Shown piece after piece: positions 23,292 through 32,459 of a stretch of 64,000 nucleotides of DNA (position 1 is the stretch's first letter; each line of letters opens with the position of its first letter). This DNA is from Arthrobacter sp. PAMC25564. Its GTDB lineage: Bacteria; Actinomycetota; Actinomycetes; Actinomycetales; Micrococcaceae. The notes under the pieces were generated by a model. That model did no database searches and had not been told where the DNA came from. It was given only the letters and a program-made list of their open reading frames with translations. The translations under genes and the position numbers were made by a program. The stretch spans positions 3,410,001 to 3,474,000 of the forward strand of contig NZ_CP039290.1 in the NCBI RefSeq assembly GCF_004798705.1. The letters are read 5' to 3'.

Positions 23292-26200
23292 GTGACTGAA
23301 CAGCAACCGCACGACCGGAACCGCCCGCCTACAGACCTCGTGTACCGGGCGCAGCTGCCGGGCGCCCTGGCGGCGCCGCCGGAGCGCACGCTGATCGACA
23401 TCCTCCAGGACACCGCCCACCGCTTCCCGGACGCCTCGGCCCTCGACGACGGCCAGAGCTCGCTCAGCTACGCCCAGCTCCTGGCGGAGGTCCGGTCCAC
23501 CGCGACGCAGCTGCACATGGCCGGGCTCGGCGCGGGCGACAAGATCGGCGTGCGGATTCCGTCCGGTACCAACCAGCTCTACATCTCGATCCTGGCCGTG
23601 CTGATGGTGGGCGCGGCCTACGTTCCGGTGGACGCCGACGACCCGGACGAGCGGGCGAAACTTGTCTTTGGCGAAGCGAACGTCGCGGGCATCCTGCACG
23701 GCGGCGGCGAGATTGTCACGGACGCCAAGCGGCCCAAGCCGTTCCCTGCCGGGAGGCTGCCAGGCCCCGACGACGACGCCTGGGTGATCTTCACGTCCGG
23801 CTCGACCGGAACCCCCAAGGGCGTCGCCGTGCAGCACCGCTCCTCGGCGGCCTTCGTCGACGCCGAGGCCAGGATCTTCCTGAAAGACGAGCCGATCGGG
23901 GCACAGGACCGCGTCCTCGCCGGGCTCTCCGTCGCCTTCGACGCGTCCTGCGAGGAAATGTGGCTCGCGTGGCGCCATGGCGCCTGCCTGGTGCCCGCTC
24001 CCCGGGCGCTGGTGCGGACCGGGATGGACCTCGGCCCGTGGCTGATCAGCCACGGCATCACGGTCGTCTCCACGGTCCCCACGCTCGCCGCGCTGTGGCC
24101 CGTCGAATCCCTGGAAAGCGTCCGGTTGCTGATCTTCGGCGGCGAGGCCTGCCCGCCCGAGCTCGCTGAGCGGCTCGCCGTCGAGGGCCGTGAGGTTTGG
24201 AACACCTACGGCCCCACCGAGGCCACGGTCGTCGCGTGTGCGGCGCAACTGGGCGGCACCGGGCCGGTCAGGATCGGCCTGCCGCTGGACGGCTGGGACC
24301 TAGCCGTCGTCGACGCCGATGCGCTGCCCGTCGGCGAAGGCGAGGTGGGCGAGCTGATCATCGGCGGCGTCGGGCTGGCCCGTTACCTGGACCCGGCGAA
24401 AGACGCCGAAAAGTACGCGCCCATGCCCTCGCTGGGCTGGGAGCGCGCCTACCGCTCGGGGGACCTGGTGCGCTACGAGGCCGAAGGCCTCGTATTCCAG
24501 GGCCGCGCCGACGAGCAGGTCAAACTCGGCGGCCGACGGATCGAGCTGGGCGAAATCGACGCCGCCCTGCAGGCGCTGCCGGACATCGCCGGCGCCGCCG
24601 CAGCGGTTCAGACGACGGCGGCTGGCAACCAGATCCTCGTCGGTTACCTGGCCCCCGTGGCCGGCCAGGAGGTCGACCTCGCCACCGCGCGGGAGCTGTT
24701 GGGCGCCAGCCTGCCGGCCCCGCTGATCCCCCTACTCACCCTCGTGGATTCGCTGCCCACCAAGACCAGCGGCAAGGTGGACCGCCATGCCCTGCCGTGG
24801 CCGCTCACCGGCGCCGGAGCGGCCGATGCCGAGACCGCCCCGCTGAACCTCCCCGAAGATGCCCAATGGATCGTCCAACAATGGACCGCCGTGCTGGGCA
24901 GCGCCGTCGCGGACCTCGACGCCGACTTCTTCGCCTATGGGGGCGGCTCCCTCGCCGCCGCGCAGCTCGTGTCCGCCCTCCGCGTCCGCTACCCCACCAT
25001 CACCGTGGCCGACATCTATGCCACCCCGCGGATCGGCGCGCTCGTTGACGCGGCCCGCCAATCGCTGCCCGAGGGCGGTGCCGGCCCCGCGCCGGAGCGC
25101 ACCGTCCGGCCCACAACCCGCAAGTCCCAAATCTTCCAGACCCTGATGGGCGTTCCGCTGCACATCCTGGTGGGCATGCGCTGGCTGAGCTACCTGATGG
25201 CCGCCAACAACCTGCTGGCCGCACTGGCCGGCTTCAGCGCCGCCCCCACGATCTCCTGGTGGTGGGTCGGTGCCTCGTGGCTCGTCTTCGTCAGCCCCGC
25301 GGGCCGGATGCTGATCTCCATCGCTGCCGCCCGCATCCTGCTCCGGAACGTGGTGCCCGGAACGTATCCCCGGTCCGGCCGGGTGCACCTGCGGCTCTGG
25401 CTCGCGGAGCAGATCCAGGACCTCGCCGGTGCCATCAGCCTGGCCAGTGCCCCCTGGGTGCCCTACTATGCCAAGGCGCTCGGGGCAAAGATCGGCAACG
25501 ATGTCCAGCTGCACTCGCTCCCACCCGTCACCGGGCTGCTCTCCCTCGGCAGCGGCGCCAACATCGAGCCGGAAGTCGATCTGTCCGGCTGGTGGATCGA
25601 CGGGGACATCGTCCACATCGGTGCCATCCACATCGGCCCCGGCGCGACCATCGGGGCGCGCAGCACGCTCATGCCCGGCGCGACAATCGGCGCCGGGGCC
25701 CAGGTGGAGCCAGGTTCGGCCGTACTGGGGAAGGTGAAGGCCGGGCAGCTCGTCGCCGGATCGCCTGCGGAGCGGCGCGGCAAGGCCAAACATTCCCGGC
25801 CGGGCACTCCCCCTGAACATCATCTGATCGGCCGGCTCTGGTTTGCGGCCTTCGCTGCGGCCTCGGCCCTGCTGGCCCTGATCCCGTACGTCTCCGCTGC
25901 CGCCGCCGCCCTGGTGGTCTACCTGTTCATTCAGGGCAGCACCTCGCTGTCCGCGGCGCTCCCGGAGCTGGTGTTGTCCCTTCCGCTGGCTGCGCTGGCC
26001 TGGTTCCTGGCCAACCTCCTGCTCATCCTGGTCACCACCAGGCTCCTCGGCGTGGGGCTGAAGGAGGGCTACTACCGGGTGCGCAGCCGGATCGGCTGGC
26101 AGGTCTGGGCCACGGAACGGGTCCTGGACCTGGCCCGCGACCTGCTGTTCCCGATCTACGCCAGCCTGTTCACACCGGTCTGGCTGCGGCTCCTCGGCGC

Positions 26201-27245
26201 CAAGGTCGGCAGGAATGTGGAGGCCTCCACGGTGCTGCTGATCCCCAAGATGACGACCGTGGGCGAGGGTGCCTTCCTGGCCGACGACACCATGGTGGCG
26301 TCCTACGAACTCGACGGCGGCTGGATGAGGATTGCCCCGGCCAAGATCGGCAAGCGCTCCTTCCTCGGCAACTCAGGGATGACCGCGGCCGGACGGAACG
26401 TCCCCAAGAACTCCCTCGTGGCGGTGCTGTCGGCGACGCCTGCGAAGGCAAAATCCGGGACATCATGGCTGGGGAGCCCTCCCGTGCGGCTCCGGCGCAC
26501 CGCCATCGCTTCCGACGACACGAGGACCTACGAGCCGCCTTTCCGGCTCAAGGTTGCCCGCACCCTGTGGGAGCTGTGCCGCTTTGTCCCGGTGGTGCTG
26601 ACGGTCGCCATCGTGGCGGGCGTCCTGCTGGCCTTCGACTGGCTGGCCGCCGCCTTCAACTACGGGGTGGCCGCCGTCCTGGGCGGGGTGGTGGTCCTGC
26701 TGGCCGGCGCCGTGGCGGCAGGCAGCGCTGTGGTGGCCAAATGGGTCCTCGTGGGACGGATCCGTCCCGGTGAGCACCCGCTCTGGAGCTCATTCATCTG
26801 GCGGAACGAGGTGGTCGATACCTTCATCGAGATGGTCAGCGCCCCGTGGTTCGCGCGCGCGGCCTCCGGAACACCGGCCCTGGTCTGGTGGCTCCGGGCC
26901 CTCGGCGCCAGGATCGGTGCCGGCACCTGGTGCGAGAGCTACTGGCTTCCCGAGGCGGATCTCGTCACCCTGGGCAGGAATTCCACGGTCAACCGCGGCT
27001 GCGTCGTGCAGACCCATCTGTTCCACGACCGTGTTATGAGCATCGACACTGTTACGCTCGATGACGGAGCAACCATGGGCCCGCACGGGGTCATCCTCCC
27101 GCAGGCCAGGATCGGCAGCGGCGGCACGGTGGGTCCGGCGTCGCTCGTTATGAGGGGCGAGACGGTGCCCGCCGCGACGTACTGGATGGGCAATCCCGTG
27201 AGCCCGTGGGGCGGACCGTCGGTGCCTGCCCCCAAGCCCAGGTAG
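23292..27245 (+). CDS. Pls-type single-module peptide synthetase (epsilon-poly-L-lysine synthetase-like)
   Basis: This protein of about 1317 residues has the unusual layout of epsilon-poly-lysine synthetase. An adenylation domain (about 30-515) has VIFTSGSTGTPKGVAV near 165-180 and FDASCEEMW near 217. A carrier domain has YGGGSLAAAQ with the phosphopantetheine Ser near 553. Then come membrane segments in pairs separating three tandem C-terminal acyltransferase-like domains with hexapeptide-type repeats (HIGAIHIGPGATIGARS; VGRNVEASTVLLIP; LGARIGAGTWCES). Such enzymes make homopolymers of a basic amino acid by iterative ligation at the membrane. The Glu in FDASCEE fits a cationic substrate, but identity cannot be proved. 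The GTG start is chosen over an upstream frame lacking a ribosome site. Confidence 0.9.
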   Translation: MTEQQPHDRNRPPTDLVYRAQLPGALAAPPERTLIDILQDTAHRFPDASALDDGQSSLSYAQLLAEVRSTATQLHMAGLGAGDKIGVRIPSGTNQLYISILAVLMVGAAYVPVDADDPDERAKLVFGEANVAGILHGGGEIVTDAKRPKPFPAGRLPGPDDDAWVIFTSGSTGTPKGVAVQHRSSAAFVDAEARIFLKDEPIGAQDRVLAGLSVAFDASCEEMWLAWRHGACLVPAPRALVRTGMDLGPWLISHGITVVSTVPTLAALWPVESLESVRLLIFGGEACPPELAERLAVEGREVWNTYGPTEATVVACAAQLGGTGPVRIGLPLDGWDLAVVDADALPVGEGEVGELIIGGVGLARYLDPAKDAEKYAPMPSLGWERAYRSGDLVRYEAEGLVFQGRADEQVKLGGRRIELGEIDAALQALPDIAGAAAAVQTTAAGNQILVGYLAPVAGQEVDLATARELLGASLPAPLIPLLTLVDSLPTKTSGKVDRHALPWPLTGAGAADAETAPLNLPEDAQWIVQQWTAVLGSAVADLDADFFAYGGGSLAAAQLVSALRVRYPTITVADIYATPRIGALVDAARQSLPEGGAGPAPERTVRPTTRKSQIFQTLMGVPLHILVGMRWLSYLMAANNLLAALAGFSAAPTISWWWVGASWLVFVSPAGRMLISIAAARILLRNVVPGTYPRSGRVHLRLWLAEQIQDLAGAISLASAPWVPYYAKALGAKIGNDVQLHSLPPVTGLLSLGSGANIEPEVDLSGWWIDGDIVHIGAIHIGPGATIGARSTLMPGATIGAGAQVEPGSAVLGKVKAGQLVAGSPAERRGKAKHSRPGTPPEHHLIGRLWFAAFAAASALLALIPYVSAAAAALVVYLFIQGSTSLSAALPELVLSLPLAALAWFLANLLLILVTTRLLGVGLKEGYYRVRSRIGWQVWATERVLDLARDLLFPIYASLFTPVWLRLLGAKVGRNVEASTVLLIPKMTTVGEGAFLADDTMVASYELDGGWMRIAPAKIGKRSFLGNSGMTAAGRNVPKNSLVAVLSATPAKAKSGTSWLGSPPVRLRRTAIASDDTRTYEPPFRLKVARTLWELCRFVPVVLTVAIVAGVLLAFDWLAAAFNYGVAAVLGGVVVLLAGAVAAGSAVVAKWVLVGRIRPGEHPLWSSFIWRNEVVDTFIEMVSAPWFARAASGTPALVWWLRALGARIGAGTWCESYWLPEADLVTLGRNSTVNRGCVVQTHLFHDRVMSIDTVTLDDGATMGPHGVILPQARIGSGGTVGPASLVMRGETVPAATYWMGNPVSPWGGPSVPAPKPR

Positions 27246-27311
27246 CCCCCGGGCCAGCGCCCGTGCAGCATCCACAGCCAGTCCAGCAACCGCAATCCCG
27301 AAGGCCGTCCC

Positions 27312-28688
27312 ATGAGTTCCAGCGCACCATCGAGCGCACCATCCGGCAACCGCAGCGTCCCGCCCGCTGGCGTGGAAGCCGGCGCGCCGGATCCCTACCT
27401 CCCCGGCCACGGCACCACCGCGTACCGGGTCACCCGTTACGAACTCGAACTGGACTACAAGCTCAGCAGCAACCGCCTGAACGGCCGAGCCATCCTGCAC
27501 GCGGTCACCCAGCGCCCGACCTCGGCCATTGTGCTGGACCTGGCAGGGCTCCGCGCCACCAGGATCCAGCTCAGCGGCCGGAAGGTGCGCAAGTTCAGCC
27601 AGCACGCAGACCAGCTCGTGGTGGTCCCCGACGCCGCGCTCCTGCCGGGTGAGGACTTCACCCTGGACATCCGCTACGAGGGCAACCCTGGCCCGCGCCG
27701 CGGCCTGTGGGGCGAAGTGGGCTGGGAAGAACTCACCGACGGCGTCCTGGTGGCCGGCCAGCCCAACGGGGCGGCGTCCTGGTTCCCCTGCAACGACCAC
27801 CCGCAGGACAAGGCCAGCTACCGGATCACGGTCACCACGGACGCCAACTACCGGGCCGTGTGCAACGGTGTGCTGCTTTCCCGCACCCGCCGGTCCAGCC
27901 GCGAGACCTGGGTCTACGAGCAGGCCGAGCCGATGTCCACCTACCTCGCCACGGTCCAGATCGGCCGCTACGAGCTCCTGACGCTCAACGCGGTCCGGCC
28001 AGCCGGGCAAGTGCCGCAGTACGCGGCGGTTCCGGCGTCCCTGACCGAGGCCGCCCGCAGGGGGCTCGCGCGCCAGCCCGAGATGATGCAGACCTTCACC
28101 AACTGCTTTGGCCCGTACCCGTTCGCGGACTACACCGTGGTGGTGACGGAGGACGAGCTGGAGATCCCGCTGGAGGCACAGACACTGTCCATCTTCGGTC
28201 CCAACCATCTGTTGCAGGACTGGGAATCGCAGCGGCTGATCGCCCACGAACTGTCCCACCAGTGGTTCGGGAACTCACTGACGGCGGCGTCCTGGAAGGA
28301 CATCTGGCTGCACGAGGGATTCGCCTGCTACGCCGAGTGGATCTGGTCCGAAGAGGCAGGCGTCATGCCCATCGCCCAGCGGGCGGCCGCCGCGTGGCGG
28401 AAGGTCAACGCCGCCGCCAAGGACATCCTGGTCGGCGACCCGGGGCCCGAGTTGATGTTCGATGACCGCGTCTACAAGCGCGGCGCCCTCACGCTCCACG
28501 CGCTTCGCCTTGCGTGTGGGGACCTGGCGTTCTTCGCGCTCCTTCACGACTGGGCGGACCACAACCGTCATGGCACGGTATCCACCCCCGAGTTCATCCT
28601 CGCCACCAACGCGGCGACCGGCATCGATGCGGAAGCCCTGCTGCACCCCTGGCTCTTCGAAGAGGCACTCCCGGCACTGCCGCGCTGA
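27312..28688 (+). CDS. M1-family zinc metallopeptidase, possible poly-amino-acid hydrolase
   Basis: This 458-residue gluzincin has HELSH (312-316) and the downstream zinc ligand Glu in WLHEGFACYAE; the substrate-site motif is EIPLEAQ in place of the GAMEN of broad aminopeptidases. No signal peptide or membrane helix is obvious. It lies 66 bp after the Pls-like gene on the same strand and probably shares its transcript. M1-type enzymes are reported, from memory, as epsilon-poly-lysine-degrading activities in producers, so a self-protection or chain-trimming role is a reasonable inference. A general aminopeptidase is the alternative. Confidence 0.88.
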   Translation: MSSSAPSSAPSGNRSVPPAGVEAGAPDPYLPGHGTTAYRVTRYELELDYKLSSNRLNGRAILHAVTQRPTSAIVLDLAGLRATRIQLSGRKVRKFSQHADQLVVVPDAALLPGEDFTLDIRYEGNPGPRRGLWGEVGWEELTDGVLVAGQPNGAASWFPCNDHPQDKASYRITVTTDANYRAVCNGVLLSRTRRSSRETWVYEQAEPMSTYLATVQIGRYELLTLNAVRPAGQVPQYAAVPASLTEAARRGLARQPEMMQTFTNCFGPYPFADYTVVVTEDELEIPLEAQTLSIFGPNHLLQDWESQRLIAHELSHQWFGNSLTAASWKDIWLHEGFACYAEWIWSEEAGVMPIAQRAAAAWRKVNAAAKDILVGDPGPELMFDDRVYKRGALTLHALRLACGDLAFFALLHDWADHNRHGTVSTPEFILATNAATGIDAEALLHPWLFEEALPALPR

Positions 28689-29069
28689 ACCGGGTCCGGC
28701 GTTCGCCGGGGCGCCCCCTAGTACCACAGTCGTGCTTATGGGGTCTGTCCGCGGGTCTTGAAATGACAATATCGGGCGCGGTGTTGTTGTTTCGTCGCCA
28801 GGTTGAGTGTTCCAGGACGTGTTCCGGGCCGGTGGTCCGGTGCCATTGTTCGCCGATCCCGACGGTGGCACTGCCGGCACGTAGTGCAAGCCATGGGCTT
28901 CATGCCTCACCCACTTCGCTCAGCACGACATGTCAGCCGGTTCGGCCGAAATCCGGGAGATATGACCCCGGGCGTTGCAGCCGACTGTGGTCGACCACCC
29001 ACAGGAGCCTGAAGTCGCGGCTGTAGACGTAGGCGGCCTACCCATCGAGTACGAAATTGGATAGGAAAA
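28689..29069. other. gene-free stretch between the M1 peptidase and the IS remnant
   Basis: About 380 bp without a credible gene. It begins with a small CCGGCG-tt-CGCCGG hairpin (28696-28709) that may end the peptidase transcript. The remainder has mixed composition and short broken frames on both strands; it looks like eroded sequence at the edge of the accessory island, but I recognise no source gene. Confidence 0.5.
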
Positions 29070-29213
29070 TTGGGTATCTGCTTGGCTGGAGTAGGCTGAC
29101 GCATGACCGATTTACCGCCGCAGATGCCGTGCGCAGGCGTGGTCTATCCCAAGACATTTGGACAGTTTCAGGACTGGTTCAGTACCGATGATGCCTGTCT
29201 GGAATACCTGGCA
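29070..29213 (+). mobile_element. IS1595-type element, left-end remnant
   Basis: These 144 bp match the left end of the intact element at 37470-37613 with 8 mismatches (about 94%), including the terminal repeat and the first 37 transposase codons from the ATG at 29103. Similarity stops abruptly inside the transposase gene, at the junction with an aldo/keto reductase gene. Confidence 0.92.
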
Positions 29214-29374
29214 TAGGCGTCGGCGATGTCGAAGGTGGTAATGCCCAGATCCGGGGCCTGCCGGACGCAGGCCGTGGCAGCGTCCTGGTCGATCTGCTCA
29301 CCGTGCGTGCCCCAGTTCCCATAGGCCATTTCACTGATGTACATGCCGGAGGAACCAAGTTTGCGGTATTCCAT
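29210..29374 (-). pseudogene. aldo/keto reductase, N-terminal fragment cut by the IS remnant
   Basis: The first 55 residues (MEYRKLGSSGMYISEMAYGN, later LGITTFDIADAYA) are a clear start of an NAD(P)-dependent aldo/keto reductase, with the catalytic Asp of the FDIADAYA motif. The reading frame then enters IS sequence and ends after 13 foreign residues, so nearly all of the roughly 330-residue enzyme is missing. AGGCAACAGGAGC precedes the ATG. It lies downstream of the fructokinase gene on the same strand, probably once part of the sugar operon. Confidence 0.85.
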
Positions 29375-29460
29375 GCTCCTGTTGCCTTCGGAGTCAGATC
29401 CTGACGGCGGCGACGCGGGAGGGGTCTGAAATGTCGGAAGTATGGGTCTTGCTGCCCGGG

Positions 29461-30396
29461 CTATGACGCGGGCTGCAGATGGGTGCGGAGTTCCTCTAAG
29501 GTCGGGGGATTTGCGCCGGGGCGCCGCACGGTGATGGCGGCGGCCATGGATGCTGTGCGTCCCAGCTGCTCCAGAACAGCGGGCGCGAGGCCATCGGTCC
29601 CGCGGGTGAGGAGTCCCAGGATCAGGGCTGCCATGTACGAGTCGCCGGCGCCTATCGTGTCGGCGACTCCGGATTTCACCGATGGGATGTTCAGCCGTGT
29701 CGCGGCTGTGGCGAGCAGTGAACCATGTGAGCCTTTGGTGATGACTGCCAGGGAGGCACCCAACCCCAGGAGGTGCGCGGCGGTGTCATCCAAATCCTCC
29801 CGGGGGTAGAGCCATTGGGCGTCCTCATCGCTGAGCTTGACGACGTCCGTCAGGTGAACCAGGTCTTCGAAGATGGATTTTGCCTCAGCGTGGCTGCCGA
29901 GCAGGGCGGGCCTGATATTGGGGTCATAGGTGACCGTGCATTCGCGACGGCACTGCTGCAGGAGTGATTTGACTGCTTCGGCGCCCGGTGCGAGAAAAGT
30001 GGCGATCGAACCGGTGTGAAGCACCTTCGGGACGTAGGCGGGAGCGACCGGTTCAAGGGCCCAGGAAATGTCGAAGTCGTAGCTGGCGGACCCATCCGCG
30101 GCGAGCGTTGATGTCGCCGACGCGGTTCCGCCCAGGGAGTATGAGCCAGGCAGGAGCGTCACACCGGCACTGCGCAGGTGCCTGTCGATGGCGGCGCCGC
30201 GCTCGTCGTCGCCAATGGCGGTCAACAGCCCGGTGTTGACGCCGAGCCGGCCCAGCCCGTAGGCGACGTTGGCGGGTGACCCGCCGGGGTATTCGCTCGT
30301 ACCCTCGGGCGAGGTGACGACGTCGATGAGGGCTTCGCCGACAACGACGACGTCCAGGAACTGCCGGGCCGGGCCGGCGGCCTCGAGATAGTGCAT
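29461..30396 (-). CDS. PfkB-family fructokinase
   Basis: This 311-residue carbohydrate kinase probably phosphorylates fructose released by the GH32 enzyme. Visible are VVGEALIDVV, the PfkB signature PGGSPANVAYGLGRLG and the catalytic GAGDSYMAAL, where Asp is the base. The start is the ATG of MHYLEA; an upstream in-frame extension of 48 codons has no motif. Gene order (importer, glycosidase, kinase) supports fructose as substrate. Another ribokinase-like substrate cannot be excluded. Confidence 0.88.
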   Translation of the reverse strand: MHYLEAAGPARQFLDVVVVGEALIDVVTSPEGTSEYPGGSPANVAYGLGRLGVNTGLLTAIGDDERGAAIDRHLRSAGVTLLPGSYSLGGTASATSTLAADGSASYDFDISWALEPVAPAYVPKVLHTGSIATFLAPGAEAVKSLLQQCRRECTVTYDPNIRPALLGSHAEAKSIFEDLVHLTDVVKLSDEDAQWLYPREDLDDTAAHLLGLGASLAVITKGSHGSLLATAATRLNIPSVKSGVADTIGAGDSYMAALILGLLTRGTDGLAPAVLEQLGRTASMAAAITVRRPGANPPTLEELRTHLQPAS

Positions 30397-30549
30397 GTCA
30401 TGTCTTTCTTCAGTTGGTGTGCTGCCGGGCTCACGGGTAATGATGCGGCGTTCACGCTGTGGCGTCGGCGATGCTGCGGGATTTGATGAGGCCTTGAGTG
30501 CCGTGAGGTCGGCGGGCAGCCGCTGCCGTTTCGAGGGCAAGTTCCGCCG

Positions 30550-32058
30550 TCAAGCGTATTGAGTGATACACAGGTTATTTAGGGTTGCTGTGCCGCCGAT
30601 GGTGTAGAGCGAGACGTCCGTGCTGGTGCTGGCGGGGAAGATCAGCTCCGACATGGTGACGTGGCCTCCCTGGGCGAAAACCTCGACGGAGCATTGGTCC
30701 ACGTAGATGGTGAGCTCATAGGAATTGCCCGCCGGTTCGATCGGGGCTGCGTCGATCGAGGCGAACGATTCGTGGAAGTGTGTTTGACCGGATTCCCGGC
30801 GGTCGACGACGATGCTCCCTTCCGCGGGCCGGATGCCGATGCGGGTGCCCTTTGTTCCGTTGCCGCGGACAATCAGTCCGAATTCCTCGGCTGTTCCGGC
30901 GGTGAGGGTTGCCTCGATCCGCTGGACGCTGCCCGCGGCACCGTCAAGGAGATGTGTGCCTTCGGATATCTCGACGACATCGGCCGTGAACGGCGGGTGC
31001 CCGGCAGGCAGCGAGGCGAGTTCCTGCGCGACCTGCTGCACCAGCCGCAAGCTCCCGTCCACGGTGTGCAGGGATACTTCACGGACCAGTGACATGGGGC
31101 TGCGCCACGGGGAGGTGGGGATGTTGTTGGCGTACTGCCAGTTGTTCATCCACGCGATCATGAGCCGCCGCCCTTCGGGAACGTCACTGAAGGAGACTGC
31201 CGCGTAGTAATCGCGGCCCCAGTCGAGCCACTGGTAGTCGCCCAGCCTGTCCGGGTCCTGCAGGCCTTCGGTGACCGTGGCGGCGGAGGTGAAGGTGACG
31301 CCGTCGAAATCTCCCACGAAGTACTGCCCGGCCGAGCCGCCGTTGGGGCCGCCGGGATTGAGGTTTACTGTCAGGACCCATTTGAGATTTTCCGGATCAC
31401 CGTCGACAGGCAGAGGGAAGAGGTCCGGACACTCCCACACGCCGCCGGTCGCGTTTGCCGGGCCGAAGCTGCTCAGCAGCTCCCAGCTCTTGAGGTCATG
31501 GGACTTATAGAGGACAACTTCGAAATCCTGGGCTTCCACAGCCACCATGACCCAGTAGCTCCCGGCGTCTGACTCATAGCGGAAGACCTTTGGGTCGCGG
31601 AAGTCGGATGATCCGCGGTTCAATACGGGGTTGCCGGTGTGCTTGGTCCAGGTGTAGCCCCCGTCGAGGCTGTAGGCCAGTGACTGGGCCTGGATGCCGT
31701 GGTGTACGGAGGCTGACTTGTAGGCGCTGGTGTAGACGGCCACCAGCGGCGCACTCGATTCTCTGCCGAATCCGCTGGAGTTGTGCCGGTCAAAGACGAT
31801 GCTGCCGGAAAAGATATCTTCGAGATCGTCGCACGCGATGGCGACCGGGTGCTCGGTCCAGGTCAGCAGGTCCGCAGAGGATGCGTGGCCCCAGGACATG
31901 TTTCCCCAGACATTGCCCAGCGGGTTGTTCTGGTAATAGAGGTGGTAGACGCCCTCATGGAAAATCAGGCCGTTGGGATCGTTGAGCCAGGTATTCCGGG
32001 CTGCGTAGTGCAGGGCAGGCCGGAAAGTGTCGGCCGTCGTGGCGGTCACGGCAGTCAT
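30550..32058 (-). CDS. GH32 beta-fructofuranosidase (sucrose/fructan hydrolase)
   Basis: This 502-residue glycoside hydrolase of family 32 releases fructose. The nucleophile motif WLNDPNGL lies at about 24-31, the transition-state motif FRDPKVF near 187 and the acid/base motif WECPDLFPL near 236; the C-terminal beta-sandwich follows. No signal peptide is present, so it acts in the cytoplasm on imported sucrose or short fructans. The start is the ATG of MTAVTATT; 80 upstream in-frame codons (to 32298) show no homology that I recognise. Confidence 0.92.
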   Translation of the reverse strand: MTAVTATTADTFRPALHYAARNTWLNDPNGLIFHEGVYHLYYQNNPLGNVWGNMSWGHASSADLLTWTEHPVAIACDDLEDIFSGSIVFDRHNSSGFGRESSAPLVAVYTSAYKSASVHHGIQAQSLAYSLDGGYTWTKHTGNPVLNRGSSDFRDPKVFRYESDAGSYWVMVAVEAQDFEVVLYKSHDLKSWELLSSFGPANATGGVWECPDLFPLPVDGDPENLKWVLTVNLNPGGPNGGSAGQYFVGDFDGVTFTSAATVTEGLQDPDRLGDYQWLDWGRDYYAAVSFSDVPEGRRLMIAWMNNWQYANNIPTSPWRSPMSLVREVSLHTVDGSLRLVQQVAQELASLPAGHPPFTADVVEISEGTHLLDGAAGSVQRIEATLTAGTAEEFGLIVRGNGTKGTRIGIRPAEGSIVVDRRESGQTHFHESFASIDAAPIEPAGNSYELTIYVDQCSVEVFAQGGHVTMSELIFPASTSTDVSLYTIGGTATLNNLCITQYA

Positions 32059-32459
32059 GGGGTCTGAATCTCGCTTCTGTTCTGTGTTGGGAGCGCCCCC
32101 TAAGCGGGGACGACGTTTGAGTTGCTGGGTTATGAGCTCTTCGTGCAGCGGTAGTAGGCCCTCACCATTGCCGGGGCCGGCCGCGGGCTGGGTCAGCAGA
32201 GCGCCGGCATCTTGCTGCAGGGTTTCGACGATCGGGCCGCAGTTGTCCTGCCGGGTGGGATCGCGGCTTGTCCACAGGTCGAATGCCGGCTTTTCCAAAG
32301 CTCCGTTTGGTGGTTCTGCGGGACAGGCCCGGGCGGGGCGCTCAGCCGGAACGACTCAAGGCAATACAAAGACGCCGTGGGTGGTGGCCCCGGCCAGGGG
32401 CCGGCCCTGGCCAGGCGGTGTGGTGCAGCAAAACTGCTGGGCTTGAGAGGTAGCCGTGG
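32059..32459. other. 400-bp gap inside the sugar gene cluster
   Basis: No clear gene. On the minus strand the GH32 frame stays open to 32298 without recognisable motifs. A GGCCAGGG/CCCTGGCC hairpin (32394-32414) follows the second permease gene and may terminate or stabilise its mRNA. No copy of the CAAAACGTTTTG operator is present, so control of the GH32-kinase pair is unclear. Confidence 0.4.
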
